Assembly (NCBI RefSeq): GCF_001006305.1
Contig: NZ_LBHJ01000020.1
Span: 434,001-498,000, forward strand
DNA length: 64,000 bases
Origin: Silvibacterium bohemicum
GTDB lineage: Bacteria > Acidobacteriota > Terriglobia > Terriglobales > Acidobacteriaceae
Direction: 5' to 3'
The notes beneath the pieces were generated by a model. The model did not search any database and was not told the origin of the DNA. It saw only the letters and a program-made list of their open reading frames with translations. The stretch's first letter is position 1; the number at the start of each line of letters is the position of its first letter. The position numbers and the translations under genes were made by a program. Positions 29,505 to 37,990 of this stretch are shown here, one piece after another.

Positions 29505-30167
29505 TTAGGACGTAGGAGAAGAGCGCAAAAAAGCCGCTAGATCCTCATGTCCGCGCTCGCGAGCATAGTCGGAGGCAGTTTTACCTTGGTCGCAGCATGC
29601 TGCCATGTCGGCCTTGTATTCGAGCAGCAGAGCCACGACTGCGGCATTTCCTGCGGATGCTGCCTGGTGCAGCGGAGTGTATCCGCCAGCCTGCGTGGCA
29701 TTGATGTTTGCTCCGGCCTCGAGCAGGAGACGCGCGCTCTCGATGGAGCTGCCAAACGCGATGGAGGCATGCAGAGCCTGATTGCGCATGGCATTGTGCG
29801 AAATCAGGTGAACATGGGCTCCGTGCTCAAGGAGGAACTCGACCGCCTGCGGTGTGGCGAAGGCCGCAGAGAGGTGCAGCGGAGGCCAGCCATCGGCCGA
29901 GACAGCACGGGCCTGCAGAGCATCGGCGGTGATGAGCTCATGAAGACGGGCGCATTCGCCCAGTGCCGCGGCTTCATGTACATCCAGTTCGCCGGCGCGG
30001 GCGCGCAGAATGTCGCGGATGAGTGGCTGGCGGGTGTACACGGACCAGAGCAAGGCCGACACCCCCTGCGCGTCGCGGCTCCGCGCCAGTTCAGGCGTTT
30101 CTTCCACGGCGGCGGCGATCTCGGCGATCTCTCCCCGGCGAATCATATTGAGGAAGAGCTGACTCAT
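29505..30167 (-). CDS. Ankyrin-repeat protein
   Basis: The 220-residue cytoplasmic protein consists of ankyrin repeats: GWPPLHLSAAFATPQAVEFLLEHGAHV, ALHASIAFGSSIESARLLLEAGANI and GYTPLHQAASAGNAAVVALLLEYKADM are the clearest. The ATG at 30167 is preferred; an in-frame GTG at 30212 adds 15 residues but neither has a strong ribosome binding site. Ankyrin domains mediate protein contacts; the partner is unknown. No signal peptide or catalytic domain was seen. Confidence 0.8.
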   Translation of the reverse strand: MSQLFLNMIRRGEIAEIAAAVEETPELARSRDAQGVSALLWSVYTRQPLIRDILRARAGELDVHEAAALGECARLHELITADALQARAVSADGWPPLHLSAAFATPQAVEFLLEHGAHVHLISHNAMRNQALHASIAFGSSIESARLLLEAGANINATQAGGYTPLHQAASAGNAAVVALLLEYKADMAACCDQGKTASDYARERGHEDLAAFLRSSPTS

Positions 30168-30242
30168 GTGAACCAGTATAAGAGGTGTGCGGTGAAGATG
30201 CAGGCTCTCCACCTCATCGAAGCGGAGGAATAGATTCGATGA

Positions 30243-31403
30243 CTAAGTCCGCTTCAGAGCCCAGCTACGAATCCAGCGCTGGCATGGCCGCTCCACTGAG
30301 AGCATCACCAGGATCGCACCCGAAACCAGCAGGAAGTAGCTCAGCCACGGGTCGAATTTCGCCAGATGCAGCCGATCGAGAATATGGGAGTCGTGGATCA
30401 GGTTCCAGAGATTGAAGTGGATGATGTACAGGCAATAGCTGGCCCGGCCGATGGCTACGAAGAGTGGAAAGCCGAAGAACCGGGCAATCAGGTTGTGTCC
30501 GGCCAGGCCCAGGATAGCTAGGCCGAAGAGCGGCATCAGCAGACCGTCATGCATGAGCGGATACGGCATCCGGTCTCCAAAATAAAGGATGGTGTAGAGA
30601 CCCGCCATTCCTGCCACGCCGAAGAGAAGCCGCCGCCAGCTGGATCGGGGAATCATTCCGTCCAAATCGGCCAGCGCGATACCGAAGAGAAACGCCGGCA
30701 CGTGCGGCGGAGGAGTGAATTTCAGCGCGCGTATCCAAAAGCCGTCCGTATAGCGGCCGGGATGCAGGTCGCCATCCGGATGGAGCCACATATAAAGGCT
30801 GGGCAGCACCATGCCCAAAAGCCACAGCCCGGCCAAGACTCCTAATAGCGGCCAGATTCTCCTGGGCCGCTTCCACAGGATTACGGCTGGGAAGATCAGA
30901 TAGAAGAAGGCCTCTGTACACATGGTCCACGCCGGCGTATTCCAGAAGGTCGCCAGCATCGGGCTCCATGCCTGCAGCAGAAGCGGAGTCAGGACGACTC
31001 CCAGCGCAAATTGAGCATGGCTGCGCGCCTGCCATTCCATGACCAGCATGCCCAGCGAAAGCAGGAGGGCGAAAACATAGACCGGATAGAGCCGAGAGAA
31101 GCGGGCGATCCAGAAGTTGCGCTTGTCGAGCTGTCCAGCCGCCGCGCGATCCGCGTAGTTGTAAGCCAGAATGTAACCGGACATCAGCAGAAAGAAGCTG
31201 ACCGACGTATAGCCGTTATCCACGACGGGCGCAAAGGGGCCGAACCACTTGGGATTCGAGAAGTGAAAGAAGACGATGTTCAGCGCCGCAAAGCAGCGCA
31301 GACCGGTGAGCGCCGGGAGCAGCTCCTTCTTCTCTCTTCGCACCGGCGCGGAGGCGATCGCGGAAACCGCTGCCGATCTGCTGTTGGCCTGGGAGGGTTC
31401 CAT
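30243..31403 (-). CDS. Acyltransferase 3 (OafA/YrhL-type) membrane protein
   Basis: The 386-residue multi-pass inner-membrane acyltransferase begins its family domain at ELLPALTGLRCFAALNIVFFHFSNP, with the conserved Arg and His motif (R36 and the FFHF His). It continues with ARFSRLYPVYVFALLLSL and ~10 hydrophobic helices to SVERPCQRW. Family members transfer acetyl or other acyl groups to exported polysaccharides, lipopolysaccharide or peptidoglycan. It lies 73 bp downstream of pyrH on the same strand and may be co-transcribed. The acceptor is unknown. Confidence 0.87.
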   Translation of the reverse strand: MEPSQANSRSAAVSAIASAPVRREKKELLPALTGLRCFAALNIVFFHFSNPKWFGPFAPVVDNGYTSVSFFLLMSGYILAYNYADRAAAGQLDKRNFWIARFSRLYPVYVFALLLSLGMLVMEWQARSHAQFALGVVLTPLLLQAWSPMLATFWNTPAWTMCTEAFFYLIFPAVILWKRPRRIWPLLGVLAGLWLLGMVLPSLYMWLHPDGDLHPGRYTDGFWIRALKFTPPPHVPAFLFGIALADLDGMIPRSSWRRLLFGVAGMAGLYTILYFGDRMPYPLMHDGLLMPLFGLAILGLAGHNLIARFFGFPLFVAIGRASYCLYIIHFNLWNLIHDSHILDRLHLAKFDPWLSYFLLVSGAILVMLSVERPCQRWIRSWALKRT

Positions 31404-31476
31404 GAGCGGGGGGACGAGTTGGACGGGCGAACTCAGAGAGCTACCCTCGAAGCGCCGGACCTCAAGGGACTGAGCC

Positions 31477-32181
31477 CTACGCCGTTACCAGCGAACCGAC
31501 TTTTTCGCCGGAAATCACGCGGCGGATATTTCCCGCCCCGTTCAAGTTGAAGATGATCATGGGGAGATTGTTGTCTTTGCACAGGCTCACCGCGGTGGTA
31601 TCCATCACCTTTAACCCGAGGCGCAGGATTTCCATGTACGTAATCTGCTCGAATTTCACGGCATCTTTGGTAATTACCGGATCGGCGTCATAAATCCCCT
31701 CCACCTTCGTGGCCTTGAGGAGAACGTCTGCCTTGATCTCCATGGCCCGCAGCGAGGCGGCCGTGTCCGTTGAAAAATACGGATTTCCGGTGCCTGCGGC
31801 GAAGATGACGACTCTGCCCTTTTCCAGATGCCGGATGGCGCGACGGCGGATATACGGTTCAGCCACCTGGTTCATCTCGATGGCCGACATGACCCGGCAG
31901 TGCAATCCCCGCTTCTCGATCGCATCCTGAACGGCCAACGCATTGATGACGGTGGCCAGCATGCCCATGTTGTCCGCCGAGACGCGGTCCATGGCCTTGG
32001 CCTGCTCCGCTACGCCGCGAAAAAAATTGCCGCCGCCAACTACGATGGCCAGTTCGACGCCGAGCGCGTGAACCTCGGCAATCTCGGCTGCAATCTCATG
32101 AACCCGGATGACATCGACGCCGAAACCCTTACCTGCAGCCAGGGCTTCGCCAGACAGTTTGAGAACGACGCGCTTATACAT
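31477..32181 (-). CDS. pyrH: UMP kinase
   Basis: UMP kinase phosphorylates UMP to UDP in pyrimidine nucleotide synthesis. The 234-residue product from [14 protein letters not shown] has the amino-acid-kinase fold signatures: N-terminal [39 protein letters not shown], and [13 protein letters not shown]. The start was placed at 32181 because bacterial PyrH proteins begin at this point; a longer frame continues upstream to 32412 but lacks conserved sequence. pyrH often sits with tsf and frr, which are not present here. Confidence 0.93.
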   Translation of the reverse strand: MYKRVVLKLSGEALAAGKGFGVDVIRVHEIAAEIAEVHALGVELAIVVGGGNFFRGVAEQAKAMDRVSADNMGMLATVINALAVQDAIEKRGLHCRVMSAIEMNQVAEPYIRRRAIRHLEKGRVVIFAAGTGNPYFSTDTAASLRAMEIKADVLLKATKVEGIYDADPVITKDAVKFEQITYMEILRLGLKVMDTTAVSLCKDNNLPMIIFNLNGAGNIRRVISGEKVGSLVTA

Positions 32182-32309
32182 TCCTCTTGGAGTATCGCAT
32201 GTAAACCGAATTTGACGAAAAGCCATGAGAACTGCGGGGTGCCTGGACAAGATCCTGTTACACCGCGTTGAAGAGATCGCGGAGCGTCGAGGGCAAGCGG
32301 CAGCCGGGC

Positions 32310-32346
32310 TGTGATGACCGTCACAAGCTGTCGTGACTCCGGTCAC
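32310..32346 (+). promoter_or_regulatory. CRP/FNR-family operator candidates upstream of the UspA gene
   Basis: TGTGA-TGACCG-TCACA (32310-32325) is an exact match to the CRP core consensus TGTGA-N6-TCACA. A second dyad, GTGAC-TCCG-GTCAC (32333-32346), follows. They lie 53-74 bp before the UspA ATG at 32399. A Crp/Fnr regulator with a CRP-type recognition helix is encoded 1.4 kb downstream. Confidence 0.55.
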
Positions 32347-32398
32347 TGCGCCGTCCCCCCTTTGAAGCGCATATTGAGGATGCTTGCAGGAGATCACC

Positions 32399-33346
32399 AT
32401 GCAGACTCGCATCGAAAGCCGTTTTGAAAATAGAATCCTCGCCGCACCCGATCAGATTGTCATGGCCACAGACCTGACCGACGCCGATTTTTTGCTTCCG
32501 CATGTCATTGCACAGGCTAAGGCCAGCAATGCCCACGTAACGCTGGTGCACGCTATCCTGCCGGCGAACCTTCTGCCCACAGAAGCAGGAATGATCGACT
32601 ATGCCGATCAGGAAAAAATTGATGACGACGTACAGCGGACGCTGCTCGGCATCGCCGCGAAGATTCAAAGCTGCGGAGTTTCCTGCGATGTGATCGCGGA
32701 GCACGGATTTCCCGCCGACGTCGTTCAGGAGGTCATCAAGATAACGCGCGCGGATCGTCTCATTATGGGAACCCACGGCCGCAAAAAACTGGCTCAGATG
32801 GTGCTGGGCTCGGTTGCCGACGAAATCCTCCGCAATGTGAATATTCCGGTTTTGGCCGTGGGCCCGCGCGCGCGCCAGAATCCCGATCACGCCACTCCAC
32901 GCAGGATTCTTCACCCGGTATCGTTGCGCGGCGACTATCGCAGGACCGCTCAATTCGCCATGGACCTGGCCCAGGCAAATCGGGCAGAGCTCACCCTGCT
33001 CCATGTGCTCGACCCGGACTCCGAGGAAGCTTCAGAACGCACGCTGGCCTGGGCCAAGACGGAGCTCTCTGCTCTCGCGCCCAACGGCGCCGATCTTGTA
33101 CCGCCGATTCACACTCTTGTCGTCTGCGGCGGCCGCGTAGAAGAGATTCTTCACACCGCATTTAACATCCAGGCCGACTGGATCGTACTTGGAGTGGATA
33201 CGGCCTTTCCTTTCTGGCCGTTCCGGGACAGCACCGCCTATAAAGTGCTCTCTGCCGCGGGCTGCCCTGTCTTAGGCTTCCGGCATGAACCGCGTGAGAC
33301 GCACAGGACCAAGGCCAGGAAGGAAGAGCTCGTGGTCCTGGCCTAG
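32399..33346 (+). CDS. Tandem universal stress protein (UspA family)
   Basis: The 315-residue cytoplasmic protein has two Usp domains. Domain 1 (~20-150) carries the nucleotide-binding signature [31 protein letters not shown], the G-x2-G-x9-G-S pattern. Domain 2 (~165-300) is degenerate in this motif ([30 protein letters not shown]). The ATG at 32399 is preferred because AGGAG stands 8 nt upstream; the in-frame TTG at 32384 is less likely. Tandem Usps bind ATP or AMP and help survival under starvation or redox stress. A CRP-like palindrome sits in its upstream region, and a Crp/Fnr gene lies two genes downstream. Confidence 0.88.
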   Translation: MQTRIESRFENRILAAPDQIVMATDLTDADFLLPHVIAQAKASNAHVTLVHAILPANLLPTEAGMIDYADQEKIDDDVQRTLLGIAAKIQSCGVSCDVIAEHGFPADVVQEVIKITRADRLIMGTHGRKKLAQMVLGSVADEILRNVNIPVLAVGPRARQNPDHATPRRILHPVSLRGDYRRTAQFAMDLAQANRAELTLLHVLDPDSEEASERTLAWAKTELSALAPNGADLVPPIHTLVVCGGRVEEILHTAFNIQADWIVLGVDTAFPFWPFRDSTAYKVLSAAGCPVLGFRHEPRETHRTKARKEELVVLA

Positions 33347-33370
33347 CGATCAAGGCATAGCGATCAAGGC
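33344..33370. repeat. Short tandem repeat at the UspA stop codon
   Basis: TAGCGATCAAGGC occurs at 33344-33356 and 33358-33370 (14-bp period). The first copy begins with the stop codon of the UspA gene. A degenerate third unit may follow. Confidence 0.5.
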
Positions 33371-33451
33371 CTAGCCGTTCTGGCATAGCCATTGGGACTA
33401 ATCCGATGGCCTCCGGGCCGTCCGTTTCCTGGCGATTGATGAGGAGTACCC

Positions 33452-33691
33452 ATGCATTGCGCGAATCCCAATTGTTCCTCTGAATCCAAATATTTCAGGG
33501 GCGGAAGCCTGCACTGTATCGACTGCGGGGAAGCAGCAGGCGAGCAGTTTCGAGGAGCGCGGCGGCCCTTGATCTGGTTCTGTCCGGATTGCGCCGCTCA
33601 CTGGGCGGTTGAAACCTGGAGACCGGCGGGTCAGCAGATGCGCTGCCTTTCCAGTCCATTGCACGCCGGAGATCTACCCATTAGCGCGTAG
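33452..33691 (+). CDS. Small cysteine-rich zinc-ribbon-like protein
   Basis: The 79-residue protein has an excellent GAGGAG ribosome binding site before the ATG. Cysteines are arranged as C3, C8, C22-x2-C25 and C44-x2-C47, plus C65, consistent with one or two zinc ribbons (HCANPNC, HCIDCG, FCPDCAAHW). The function is unknown; such proteins can be regulators or metal-binding accessory factors. It lies between the UspA gene and the Crp/Fnr gene on the same strand, suggesting a small stress-response cluster. Confidence 0.6.
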   Translation: MHCANPNCSSESKYFRGGSLHCIDCGEAAGEQFRGARRPLIWFCPDCAAHWAVETWRPAGQQMRCLSSPLHAGDLPISA

Positions 33692-33793
33692 ACGGCATGG
33701 GGCGCGAGAGCTGCCAACACGTCAAATACAGATTGCATTAAGCTACCCGAAAGAGGAGGATGAAAGTAATCGAACCTCTTACTCGGTGACCCT

Positions 33794-34504
33794 ATGCAAG
33801 CTGGCTCCCGGATGCCCGGCGAGAGCTGCCAGGAATGTGAATACCGTTCGTTACGGCTCTTCTGCAACTTGAGCGGTGCAACCCTGCAGCGCTTCGAAGG
33901 GCTCGGAGTTCACGCCGCATTTCCCGGCCGCACCATCGTATTCGAGGAAGGCCAGCGCCCACGCAGCATTTTTGTGATCTGCACCGGCCAGTTGAAGCTA
34001 TCCACTACCTCCAAAGAGGGTCGAACCATGATCCTCCGCATCGCCGGGCCGGGAGATGTTCTGGGGCTCAGCGCGACGCTGAATGACCTGCCCTATGAGG
34101 TAACCGCCGAGACGCTGGAGCCGACCCGCGTGAAGAGCGTGCATCGCACAGAGTTTCTGCAGTTTCTCGAAGAGCATGGCGAAGTGGGACAGAATTCGGC
34201 GAAGGTAATCGCCAAGGAATATCGCGAAGTATTTCTCGACGCGCGCCGCCTGGCGCTCTCAGGATCGGCCGCCGGAAGGTTGAGCCAGCTGTTGCTGGAG
34301 TGGGCGCAGGGTTCCTCCTGCGGCAAGCCGGAGCTTCGCTTTACCATGGCGCTCACCCATGAGGAGCTGGCGAATATGGCGGGGATCTCGCGCGAAACGG
34401 TGACTCGCCTGCTGAACCAGTTCGAACGCGATCACCTCATCAGCCGCCACGGCGTGGCCTTCACCATCCTCGACCCGGCGAACCTCGAACTGCTTGTCCA
34501 GTGA
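33794..34504 (+). CDS. Crp/Fnr-family transcriptional regulator
   Basis: The 236-residue protein has a cyclic-nucleotide-binding-like beta-roll (~30-145) and a C-terminal winged helix (~160-230). The N-terminus carries C12-x2-C15-x8-C24 (CQECEYRSLRLFCNLS), with a further Cys at 63. This recalls FNR Fe-S ligands, but the spacing differs from the E. coli FNR pattern. The recognition helix reads SRETVTRLL, with R-E-x3-R as in CRP rather than the E-x2-S-R of FNR, which predicts binding to TGTGA half-sites. Redox or gas sensing through the cysteines is inferred. A 9-codon leader frame (33760-33789), placed directly after a strong GGAGG, ends 4 nt before this start. Confidence 0.88.
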   Translation: MQAGSRMPGESCQECEYRSLRLFCNLSGATLQRFEGLGVHAAFPGRTIVFEEGQRPRSIFVICTGQLKLSTTSKEGRTMILRIAGPGDVLGLSATLNDLPYEVTAETLEPTRVKSVHRTEFLQFLEEHGEVGQNSAKVIAKEYREVFLDARRLALSGSAAGRLSQLLLEWAQGSSCGKPELRFTMALTHEELANMAGISRETVTRLLNQFERDHLISRHGVAFTILDPANLELLVQ

Positions 34505-34513
34505 CTGCTCGTC

Positions 34514-34534
34514 CAGTAATCGAGACGATTACTG
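34514..34534. terminator. Bidirectional hairpin between convergent genes
   Basis: CAGTAATC (34514-34521) and GATTACTG (34527-34534) pair perfectly around a 5-nt loop. The hairpin lies between the Crp/Fnr stop and the GH39-like stop, which it overlaps. T-runs are absent. Confidence 0.4.
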
Positions 34535-36391
34535 CCGCTTGAAGCGCGCGTAAACCGGTCCCATCGATTCGTTCAAATCGATTTCCTTCTGATCGTTTTC
34601 GTTACTCGCCGCCGTCATCGGCTCACCGAACATATTGCTGAAAGACAGCACCTGGCCGGAAGAAAACTGCATTCGCGCGGATGCCTCGTTCTCGCTCCAC
34701 AGGACGAAGACGGAATCCTCGGGACCATCGAGACGCATGGCATGCAAGCCTGACGGCACATCGCGCACCAGCCCAACGTAACGACGATTCGCGGCGACTT
34801 TCGAGAGCGCCTGCAAGGCTTGCATCGCCGGTTTATCGCTGCCATCGCGATGAAGCAGCCCGAAGTTGTGTTCCTGATTCAATGCGTTCTGGCCGTCGTC
34901 GCGCAGGTCATACCAGACGGCGACAGGCAGTCCGAGCGCCCATGTCGTGAGACACTCGCGGACAGCGAGGATGGCTTGCTTTCGTTGACCGGCATCGCTA
35001 TGACCATCGCTGCGAGCGTCGTCCGCGCGCGCGTACGACGCGTAGCCCCACTCCGTTTCCCACACAGGCAGCGACTGCCCTGTCGAACCGGCCACGAGAT
35101 CTTTCAGGGCAATCAAGTCCGCGGGCAGTGTCTCCGGCGCCGCGTCCCGATAGGGATGCACCGCTATCGCACTCGCCTTTTGTGCGGAACCCGAATCCAG
35201 CATGTGGCTGATAAATGGAAGATCGAATCCGGAGGTGCCTCCGGTGCTGACCTGAGCCGCCGGATCTTCGCGGCGAATGGCATCGAGCGCGGCACGCAGC
35301 AGGTCTGGATAGACAGTCGAGTTCGCCAGAAACTTCTTCTGGTTCGGTTCATTCCAGATCTCGTAGCGGACATGGTGTCCGCGATAATGAGCAACCACCG
35401 CGGCGGCGTAGCGAGCGTAGGTCGCGATGTCCTCGGGCGTCTGCGGTGACGATCCGCCGTGATCGGGATGACCGTAGGCGAGCAGCCACAGCACACCCAT
35501 GTACCGGGCTTCGAGCGACTGCATCAATGCGTCGAAGGGCGTGAAGTCGTATTGTCCGTCCTTCTCCAGCCGCGCCCAGGGCAGATCCATGCGCACAAAG
35601 CTGAAGCCGGCAGCTCGTGCGCGATCGAGGAGGGCGTCATTGCTCAGAAAGTGAATGTCGACTCCCAGCCTGGGCCGCAGCTCGCCTGCACTCTCTGGAG
35701 CGGCACTGAGCGCAGCCGCAGGATCGAAACTAAGAGCGGAGCCAGCAGTCGAGATCAGTCGCAGGTCGTCGAACTCCATCTGTCCCTGAGCCGGACGAGG
35801 GTAACGCGCGTTGGCGAGGATCGCGATGGAGACGATCTTGCCCTGCAGTTGTCCGCTATTCGCTCCGCCCCAATGGGCATCCGTATGACCGGTGATTGGG
35901 ATAACAATTCGCTGTCCTTCTCCGCCTTCTTGGTGCTCCAGCGTGAAACCATTCGCGGAGAACTGCAGCGTTTGGCCACTCAGATCCTGCACCCGCACCG
36001 TGAAATCAACATCCGGCGAAAAACGCGTCCACACAGTCAATGCAGCGCCCGGCTTCACTTCAATCGGAGCAGGCGCCGTCCAGGTTGCGGCGACATAATG
36101 CCCGCAATGTGCTCTGTCAGAACAGGTAAATCGATAGGTGAGGATGGCGTGGCGTCCGTTTTCCTCGGGACCATCTGACCCGGCTTCTGCACGTCCCAGC
36201 GAAAGCGATCCGTCACTTCCGGGAAACTCCGGCCCATTCGAAAAGCTCCAATGATGAAGGTTCTTGGAGTGGTCGAAATGATCGAGGACGATGTCGGAAG
36301 AGGTGGACTCGGGAGAATCCTCTGGCGTCTGGGCCGGTGAGTTGAAGACGCCGAGCAAGAACAGCAGAACGATCGAAAACAGCTTGACCAC
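34529..36391 (-). CDS. Secreted GH39/clan GH-A glycoside hydrolase
   Basis: The 620-residue protein has a signal peptide (1-20, ending SPAQ). The N-terminal ~210 residues form a beta-sandwich/CBM-like domain (LDHFDHSKNLHHWSFSNG ... MEFDDLRLIS). A (beta/alpha)8 barrel at ~240-530 resembles GH39 enzymes such as PslG: RLGVDIHF, FSFVRMDLPWARLEKDG, the acid/base E348 in YEIWNEPN and the probable nucleophile E447 in VWETEWGY. A small C-terminal beta domain follows. Both catalytic glutamates are present, so it should be active on a polysaccharide or beta-glycoside. The substrate cannot be predicted; exopolysaccharide trimming is one option. Confidence 0.8.
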   Translation of the reverse strand: MVKLFSIVLLFLLGVFNSPAQTPEDSPESTSSDIVLDHFDHSKNLHHWSFSNGPEFPGSDGSLSLGRAEAGSDGPEENGRHAILTYRFTCSDRAHCGHYVAATWTAPAPIEVKPGAALTVWTRFSPDVDFTVRVQDLSGQTLQFSANGFTLEHQEGGEGQRIVIPITGHTDAHWGGANSGQLQGKIVSIAILANARYPRPAQGQMEFDDLRLISTAGSALSFDPAAALSAAPESAGELRPRLGVDIHFLSNDALLDRARAAGFSFVRMDLPWARLEKDGQYDFTPFDALMQSLEARYMGVLWLLAYGHPDHGGSSPQTPEDIATYARYAAAVVAHYRGHHVRYEIWNEPNQKKFLANSTVYPDLLRAALDAIRREDPAAQVSTGGTSGFDLPFISHMLDSGSAQKASAIAVHPYRDAAPETLPADLIALKDLVAGSTGQSLPVWETEWGYASYARADDARSDGHSDAGQRKQAILAVRECLTTWALGLPVAVWYDLRDDGQNALNQEHNFGLLHRDGSDKPAMQALQALSKVAANRRYVGLVRDVPSGLHAMRLDGPEDSVFVLWSENEASARMQFSSGQVLSFSNMFGEPMTAASNENDQKEIDLNESMGPVYARFKRQ

Positions 36392-36633
36392 GTATTCCCC
36401 GCTTCAAGAACAAGAATAGCGAAGAGTCGAACGCGAAATCGGCGTCATCGCGGCGAAGCGGCACTTGAATTTGAAGTCATCGGAAAGAGCAGTCTCATCC
36501 GATTGTAAGAACCTCGTGAGGCACTCGCTTTGCAATCGAGGACGACACAACAGGGCGATCGGCGCTGCCGCTTGGCTTGACTACGAGAGTTAATATGAAT
36601 AGTAATGAGGACAGGGCGCAACGCCCTTGAATT

Positions 36634-36708
36634 GCGGGAGTAGTTCAGTGGTAGAACGTCAGCTTCCCAAGCTGAATGTCGCCGGTTCGATCCCGGTCTC
36701 CCGCTCCA
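36634..36708 (+). tRNA. tRNA-Gly (anticodon CCC), CCA encoded
   Basis: The acceptor arm GCGGGAG (36634-36640) pairs with CTCCCGC (36698-36704). The anticodon stem TCAGC/GCTGA encloses the loop TTCCCAA with anticodon CCC at 36666-36668. The T arm CCGG-TTCGATC-CCGG is canonical. The genome encodes CCA at 36706-36708. Confidence 0.97.
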
Positions 36709-36882
36709 TTCCATCCTTCCTGCGGAATGGCCAATCACTCGAGTCAGAAAATCGGAAAAGACCGGTCCAGCTTTAGAAACTCACCCGTGATGGGAGCTTC
36801 GCGACCGGACCGAATCTTTTCGCTGTGCGCCGCATGCGCGCTGACGTCGAAAGAACCAGGCGACCGTATCTACACAACGTGA

Positions 36883-37032
36883 TTACACAACATGAAGCAG
36901 CAGCAGGATCACCAGGATCAACACGATCAGGCCCAGTCCGCCGCTCGGATAGTAGCCCCAGCTACGGCTGTAAGGCCACGAGGGAAATGCACCGATCAGC
37001 AGCAGGATCAAAATCACAACCAAAATAGTCAT
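36883..37032 (-). CDS. DUF3309-type small membrane protein (49 aa)
   Basis: The short gene begins with ATG at 37032, with GGAGG 7 nt or so upstream. The 49-residue product starts MTILVVILILLLIGAFPSWP, continues YSRSWGYYPSGGLGLI and ends in a second hydrophobic helix (LIVLILVILLLLHVV). Two helices joined by a Trp/Tyr/Gly-rich loop match DUF3309, a widespread stress-associated mini-protein family of unknown function in soil bacteria. It is monocistronic, between tRNA-Gly and the uracil-DNA glycosylase gene. Confidence 0.8.
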   Translation of the reverse strand: MTILVVILILLLIGAFPSWPYSRSWGYYPSGGLGLIVLILVILLLLHVV

Positions 37033-37104
37033 CGCTCTTCCTCCGCTTTCTAGAAGCTTCTCCCACAGATGCGATATCTCGCGCAGGAAGATGCCCGTAC
37101 TGCT

Positions 37105-37815
37105 TTATTTCAGCCCAGCGAGCTCGCGGGCTCTGCGGAAGATGGCATAAAACATCGGTGCGGTGAGCCTGCCGGTGTTGGTGTTTTGCAGCGATGGATG
37201 ATACGTGGCGAGAAGAAATCGTGCACCCGGAATGGCGAACTCCGCTCCGTGCGCAAATTGCAGCTCGCCGCGCCGGGCAATCTGTCCGGTGCGGATGAGG
37301 TGCTGCACTACCCCGTCAAAGCCGATCTTTCCCAGCGCGACGATCACCCGCAAATTCCTGAGCGCGGCTATTTCTTCGTCGAGATAAGGCGCGCAGTTGG
37401 CGAGCTCCTGCGGCAGCGGCTTGTTGTCCGGCGGTGCGCAGCGTACGACCGAGGTGATCCGCGCATCGCGCAGCTTCATGCCGTCGTCTCTCCCGGTTGC
37501 CGTTGGCTGTGAAGCGAAGCCTGCCTCGTACAGCACCGGATAAAGGAAATTGCCGGAGCCGTCGCCGGTAAAGGGGCGGCCGGTGCGGTTCGAGCCGTGC
37601 GCGCCGGGAGCCAACCCCACCAGCAACACCCGCGCCTTCGGATCTCCGAAAGAAGGCACCGGCAGACCCCAATAGTCATGATCGAGATAGGCGCGGCGTT
37701 TGGTCGCGGCGATGCGCGCGCCATATTCGCGCAGCCGCTCGCATCGCGTGCAGGCCACGATGCGTGTATTCAGCGCATCCAGCGCGCTCGCGGCATCGAA
37801 TTTCGTTTCAGCCAT
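37105..37815 (-). CDS. Family 5 (UDGb-type) uracil-DNA glycosylase
   Basis: This DNA repair enzyme excises uracil and other deaminated bases. The 236-residue product from the ATG at 37815 has motif 1 as GLAPGAHGSNRTGRPFTGD (family 5 style, without the catalytic Asp/Asn of other families), motif 2 as TYHPSLQN, and four Fe-S cysteines: C22-x2-C25, C126 and C141. Length fits UDGb enzymes. The frame continues upstream to 38259 but shows no conserved sequence there. It is divergent from the mutarotase gene. Confidence 0.9.
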   Translation of the reverse strand: MAETKFDAASALDALNTRIVACTRCERLREYGARIAATKRRAYLDHDYWGLPVPSFGDPKARVLLVGLAPGAHGSNRTGRPFTGDGSGNFLYPVLYEAGFASQPTATGRDDGMKLRDARITSVVRCAPPDNKPLPQELANCAPYLDEEIAALRNLRVIVALGKIGFDGVVQHLIRTGQIARRGELQFAHGAEFAIPGARFLLATYHPSLQNTNTGRLTAPMFYAIFRRARELAGLK

Positions 37816-37990
37816 CGAAGCGATTCTAAATACTGCGTTCGAAACCCGCTCGTTGAGCGCGATCTGCTCGCTTCGTCGTAGAATAGGCTCGCTTTTGTTT
37901 GGTGGACGTCGAGCCTTGGATGGACAGGCGATACGAGGTCCGCTGGAAACGTTTGCTGTGCCCACAACCAAAACCCGAGGTTCGAACTTC

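Noticed and set aside
36445-36738. 97-residue minus-strand frame over the tRNA-Gly gene (contains GSNRRHSAWEADVLPLNYSR)
   Set aside because: It is the antisense translation of tRNA-Gly, a well-known spurious protein pattern; the tRNA explains the conservation.
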